Assembly (NCBI RefSeq): GCF_023094165.1
Contig: NZ_JALMDK010000005.1
Coordinates: forward strand, 124,001 to 188,000
DNA: 64,000 nucleotides
Reading direction: 5' to 3'
DNA from: Crossiella sp. S99.2
GTDB lineage: Bacteria > Actinomycetota > Actinomycetes > Mycobacteriales > Pseudonocardiaceae
A model generated the notes under the pieces. That model did not search any database. It worked only from the letters and a program-made list of their open reading frames with translations, and had not been told where the DNA came from. Shown here in pieces: positions 61,590 to 64,000 of the stretch (its first letter is position 1; each line of letters begins with the position of its first letter). Made by a program: the position numbers and the translations under genes.

Positions 61590-62942
61590 ATGACGCCCCC
61601 GCACAACTACCTCGCGGTGATCAAGGTCGTCGGAATCGGCGGCGGCGGCGTCAACGCGGTGAACCGCATGATCGAGGTTGGGCTCAAGGGAGTCGAGTTC
61701 ATCGCGGTGAACACCGACGCCCAGGCACTGCTGATGTCCGACGCCGACGTGAAGCTCGACATCGGCCGCGAGTTGACCCGCGGTCTTGGCGCCGGCGCGA
61801 ATCCGGAGGTCGGCCAGCGCGCCGCCGAGGACCACCGCGAAGAGATCGAAGAGGTCATCAAGGGCGCCGACATGGTCTTCGTGACCGCCGGCGAGGGCGG
61901 TGGCACGGGCACCGGCGGCGCGCCGGTGGTCGCCTCGATCGCCCGCAAGCTCGGCGCGCTGACCATCGGCGTGGTCACCCGCCCGTTCTCCTTCGAGGGC
62001 AAGCGCCGGGCCAAGCAGGCCGAGGACGGCATCCAGGCACTGCGCAACGAGTGCGACACCCTGATCGTCATCCCGAACGACCGGCTGCTCCAGCTCGGTG
62101 ACATCGGCGTCAGCCTGATGGACGCCTTCCGCTCCGCCGACGAGGTCCTGCTCTCCGGTGTGCAGGGCATCACCGACCTGATCACCACTCCCGGTCTGAT
62201 CAACCTGGACTTCGCCGACGTCAAGAGCGTCATGTCCGGCGCGGGCAGTGCCCTGATGGGCATCGGCTCGGCCCGCGGCGAGGGCCGCGCGGTCCAGGCG
62301 GCGGGCAAGGCGATCAACTCGCCGCTGCTGGAAGCCTCCATGGAAGGCGCGCACGGCGTGCTGCTCTCCATCGCCGGCGGTTCCGACCTGGGCCTGTTCG
62401 AGATCAACGAGGCCGCCTCGCTGGTCCAGGAAGCGGCCCACCCCGAAGCCAACATCATCTTCGGCACGGTGATCGACGACTCCCTCGGCGACGAGGTCCG
62501 CGTGACGGTAATAGCGGCTGGGTTCGACGGCGGCACCCCCACGCACAAGAAGCTGGAACCAGCTCCGGTCAGCTCCCGCGCCCCGGTCGCCCCCGCCACC
62601 GCGGGCCAGCTCGGCGGCGCCCCCCAGCAGCCCGAGCAGCAGCCGCAGCCCGCCCCCCAGCCCCAGCCCACCTACCAGCCCGCGCCGCAGCCGCACACGA
62701 GCTACCAGCCCGCGCAGCAGCCGCAGCCCGCGCCCCAGCCGGTGGTCCAGCAGCCCCCGGCCCCCCAGCCCCACCAGCAGCAGCCGGCCAACCCCATGAA
62801 CCCGCTCCCCCCACGCACCGGCGTACACGGCCTCCCCCCGGTCAACTCCGGCCTCGGCGGCGGCCTCCCGTCCCGATCGGTCCCGGTAACCGACGAGCCC
62901 GACGACGACGAAGTAGACGTCCCCCCCTTCATGCGCCGCTGA
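61590..62942 (+). CDS. ftsZ: Cell division tubulin FtsZ
   Basis: 450 residues with a GGAAGG ribosome site. GTPase core residues ~1-315: [41 protein letters not shown] (tubulin signature), [26 protein letters not shown] (synergy loop region). A ~120-residue linker very rich in Gln and Pro follows, then the C-terminal peptide [12 protein letters not shown] that binds partners such as SepF. It forms the Z ring. Confidence 0.97.
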   Translation: MTPPHNYLAVIKVVGIGGGGVNAVNRMIEVGLKGVEFIAVNTDAQALLMSDADVKLDIGRELTRGLGAGANPEVGQRAAEDHREEIEEVIKGADMVFVTAGEGGGTGTGGAPVVASIARKLGALTIGVVTRPFSFEGKRRAKQAEDGIQALRNECDTLIVIPNDRLLQLGDIGVSLMDAFRSADEVLLSGVQGITDLITTPGLINLDFADVKSVMSGAGSALMGIGSARGEGRAVQAAGKAINSPLLEASMEGAHGVLLSIAGGSDLGLFEINEAASLVQEAAHPEANIIFGTVIDDSLGDEVRVTVIAAGFDGGTPTHKKLEPAPVSSRAPVAPATAGQLGGAPQQPEQQPQPAPQPQPTYQPAPQPHTSYQPAQQPQPAPQPVVQQPPAPQPHQQQPANPMNPLPPRTGVHGLPPVNSGLGGGLPSRSVPVTDEPDDDEVDVPPFMRR

Positions 62943-62947
62943 CGCAA

Positions 62948-62987
62948 GCAAGCGAAAGGGCCGCCCCCGGGCGGCCCTTTCGCTTGC
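62948..62987 (+). terminator. ftsZ terminator hairpin
   Basis: A 19-bp perfect stem with a 2-nt loop begins 5 bp after the ftsZ stop. Arms centre on AAGGGCCGCCC / GGGCGGCCCTT, and the outer end CAAGCG/CGCTTG is also paired. Confidence 0.85.
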
Positions 62988-63001
62988 CCCCATCCCGCGT
63001 G

Positions 63002-63148
63002 TTGGCCGTTCTCGTACGCCGAGTTGGCCCAAGTCGTACGCCAAGTTGGCCCAACTTGGCGTACGAGTTGGCCCAACCGGTCGGGCAGCGGCCAAGTCGC
63101 CGTCCACAACGGCCAACTCTCGGTACGACAACGGCCAACACTCGGTGG
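63002..63148. repeat. Repeat array 5: four direct then three inverted units
   Basis: Direct TTGGCC cores at 63002, 63024, 63046 and 63068 (period 22), then inverted GGCCAA at 63090, 63111 and 63133. Units include both the GTT and CAA variants and one TTGGCC-GTTGTGGACG type on the minus strand. The array fills the gap between the ftsZ terminator and the pgeF promoter. Confidence 0.88.
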
Positions 63149-63162
63149 GGGTGGGGGCGCGC

Positions 63163-63168
63163 TAACGT
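63163..63168 (+). promoter_or_regulatory. Candidate -10 TAACGT of a leaderless pgeF
   Basis: TAACGT is followed by 7 nt and the GTG at 63176, consistent with a leaderless transcript starting after the repeat array. Confidence 0.45.
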
Positions 63169-63175
63169 TCGGGCC

Positions 63176-63880
63176 GTGCGCATTCGTCGTGTCATCACCA
63201 CGCGCGCGGGCGGATCCTCGCGTGCGCCGTACGAGTCGTTCAACCTCGGCGATCACGTCGGGGACGCCGCCGAGGCGGTGAGCGCCAACCGCAAGCGGCT
63301 CGCCGAGGGCATCGGCCTCGGCGAGGACCGGCTGGCCTGGATGGAGCAGGTGCACGGCCGCACCGTCACCACCGTGGCCGGTCCCCAGGACGGCCCCGCC
63401 GAGGCCACCGACGCCCTGGTCACCGCCGAGCCGGGACTGGCGCTGGTCGCCCTGACCGCGGACTGCGTGCCGGTGCTGCTCGGCGATGCCGAAGCCGGCG
63501 TCGTGGCCGCGGTGCACGCGGGCCGGGTCGGCGCCCGGGTCGGCGTGGTGCCCGCCGCGCTGCGGGCCATGGACGCCGCAGGAGCGCGGATCGACCGGGT
63601 CGAGGCGTTGCTCGGGCCCTCGGTCTGCGGGGAGTGCTACGAGGTGCCGCAGGCGATGCAGGACGACGTCGGCGCGCACCTGCCCGGTTCGGCCTGCCGC
63701 ACGCGCAAGGGCACCCCGGGCCTGGACCTGCGCGCCGGGCTCTGGCAGCAGCTCGCCGACGCGGGCGTGGCCAAGATCGGGCTCGATCCGCGCTGCACGG
63801 TCGAGGACAAGACCCTGTTCAGCCACCGCCGCGACGGCAACACCGGCCGCCTCGCCTCGGTCGTCTGGGTGGAGGCGTGA
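63176..63880 (+). CDS. pgeF: Multicopper-type polyphenol oxidase/PgeF-family protein (YfiH)
   Basis: 234 residues from GTG 63176. YfiH/DUF152 motifs: TTRAGGSSRAPYESFNLGDHVGD, WMEQVHGRTV, LTADCVPVLLGD (Cys ligand), VAAVHAGRVGARVGVV (His ligand) and GPSVCGECYEVP. Members act as peptidoglycan-editing or purine nucleoside enzymes; E. coli PgeF prevents L-Ser from replacing L-Ala at position one of the peptide, which suits its place beside murC and ftsZ. Confidence 0.92.
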   Translation: MRIRRVITTRAGGSSRAPYESFNLGDHVGDAAEAVSANRKRLAEGIGLGEDRLAWMEQVHGRTVTTVAGPQDGPAEATDALVTAEPGLALVALTADCVPVLLGDAEAGVVAAVHAGRVGARVGVVPAALRAMDAAGARIDRVEALLGPSVCGECYEVPQAMQDDVGAHLPGSACRTRKGTPGLDLRAGLWQQLADAGVAKIGLDPRCTVEDKTLFSHRRDGNTGRLASVVWVEA

Positions 63881-64000
63881 TGACCGGCGAGCTGACCAGG
63901 GAGCAGCGGCGGGCCGAACTGGCCGCCGCGCTGACCGAGATCCGGGAGCGCATCGACGCGGCCTGTGCCAAGGCGGGGCGGGACCCGGCCGAGGTCCAGC
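63880..64000 (+). CDS. YggS-family PLP-binding protein (3' end outside window)
   Basis: Only the first ~40 residues are present (TREQRRAELAAALTEIRERIDAACAKAGRDPAEV), which match the N-terminal helix of YggS/PLPBP proteins. The ATG overlaps the pgeF stop (TGATG). In actinobacteria yggS usually precedes sepF in this cluster. It would bind PLP and buffer the cofactor. Confidence 0.8.
   Translation, partial: MTGELTREQRRAELAAALTEIRERIDAACAKAGRDPAEVQ

Noticed and set aside
23787-63148. The 22-bp arrays as CRISPR arrays
   Set aside because: Units are adjacent with a 21-22 bp period equal to the unit length, so there are no unique spacers, arrays include inverted units, and no cas genes are present.

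Overview
This 64 kb window comes from a high-GC actinobacterial chromosome, most likely a member of the Pseudonocardiales. The signs are strong GC codon bias, many GTG starts, several leaderless-looking promoters (TANNNT followed about 6-7 nt later by a start codon), XRE-DUF5753 and HxlR regulators, a mycobacterial-type Sdh1 succinate dehydrogenase, and a murE-to-ftsZ cluster of the mDAP type. The genus is not fixed by what can be seen.

Layout. 1-12 kb: a mixed accessory and metabolic region (aminoglycoside-phosphotransferase-like gene cut by the window edge, PPOX flavoprotein, amidohydrolase, HAD hydrolase, a tandem triplet of small paralogous proteins, a TetR/Baeyer-Villiger-type monooxygenase pair, an XRE-DUF5753 regulator, a secreted ALF/AbfB protein, and the Entner-Doudoroff pair edd-eda). 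12-17 kb: a trimeric Sdh1 operon and two small membrane proteins. 17-24 kb: a gluABCD glutamate-type ABC importer with an extra solute-binding lipoprotein and a divergent OmpR/histidine-kinase pair. 24-29 kb: a GH110-like glycosidase, an orphan TAXI binding protein, then miaB and its usual membrane-protein partner.

28.7-39.3 kb is an accessory block inserted between genes that neighbour each other in related genomes (miaB and its membrane partner on one side; DUF349, extradiol-like protein, miaA, dapF and hflX on the other). It holds a 1,137-residue membrane NACHT-type NTPase, a secreted subtilisin, an XRE-like regulator preceded by what looks like a leaderless Cys-ending leader peptide, a GH27 alpha-galactosidase and a GH95-like glycosidase. 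39.3-50.3 kb returns to the housekeeping block, with a redox HxlR regulator and divergent quinone-oxidoreductase-like gene between dapF and hflX, then a dienelactone hydrolase and a secreted ceramidase. 50.4-64 kb is the cell-wall and division cluster murE-murF-mraY-murD-ftsW-murG-murC-ftsQ-(DinB)-ftsZ-pgeF-yggS, largely linked by 4-bp start/stop overlaps. ftsI and ftsL are not found upstream of murE, so the cluster is split.

The most unusual non-coding signal is a dispersed family of 21-22 bp repeats built on TTGGCC-(GTT or CAA)-nTCGTACGCC. It occurs as five short arrays, always just downstream of a gene (about 23.8, 33.5, 41.6, 47.4 and 63.0 kb), often with a direct half followed by an inverted half. 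Together with the leader peptide, the NACHT protein and the triplicated secreted family, it is the best candidate for something undescribed. No tRNA, rRNA, CRISPR array, transposase, integrase or phage gene was recognised.
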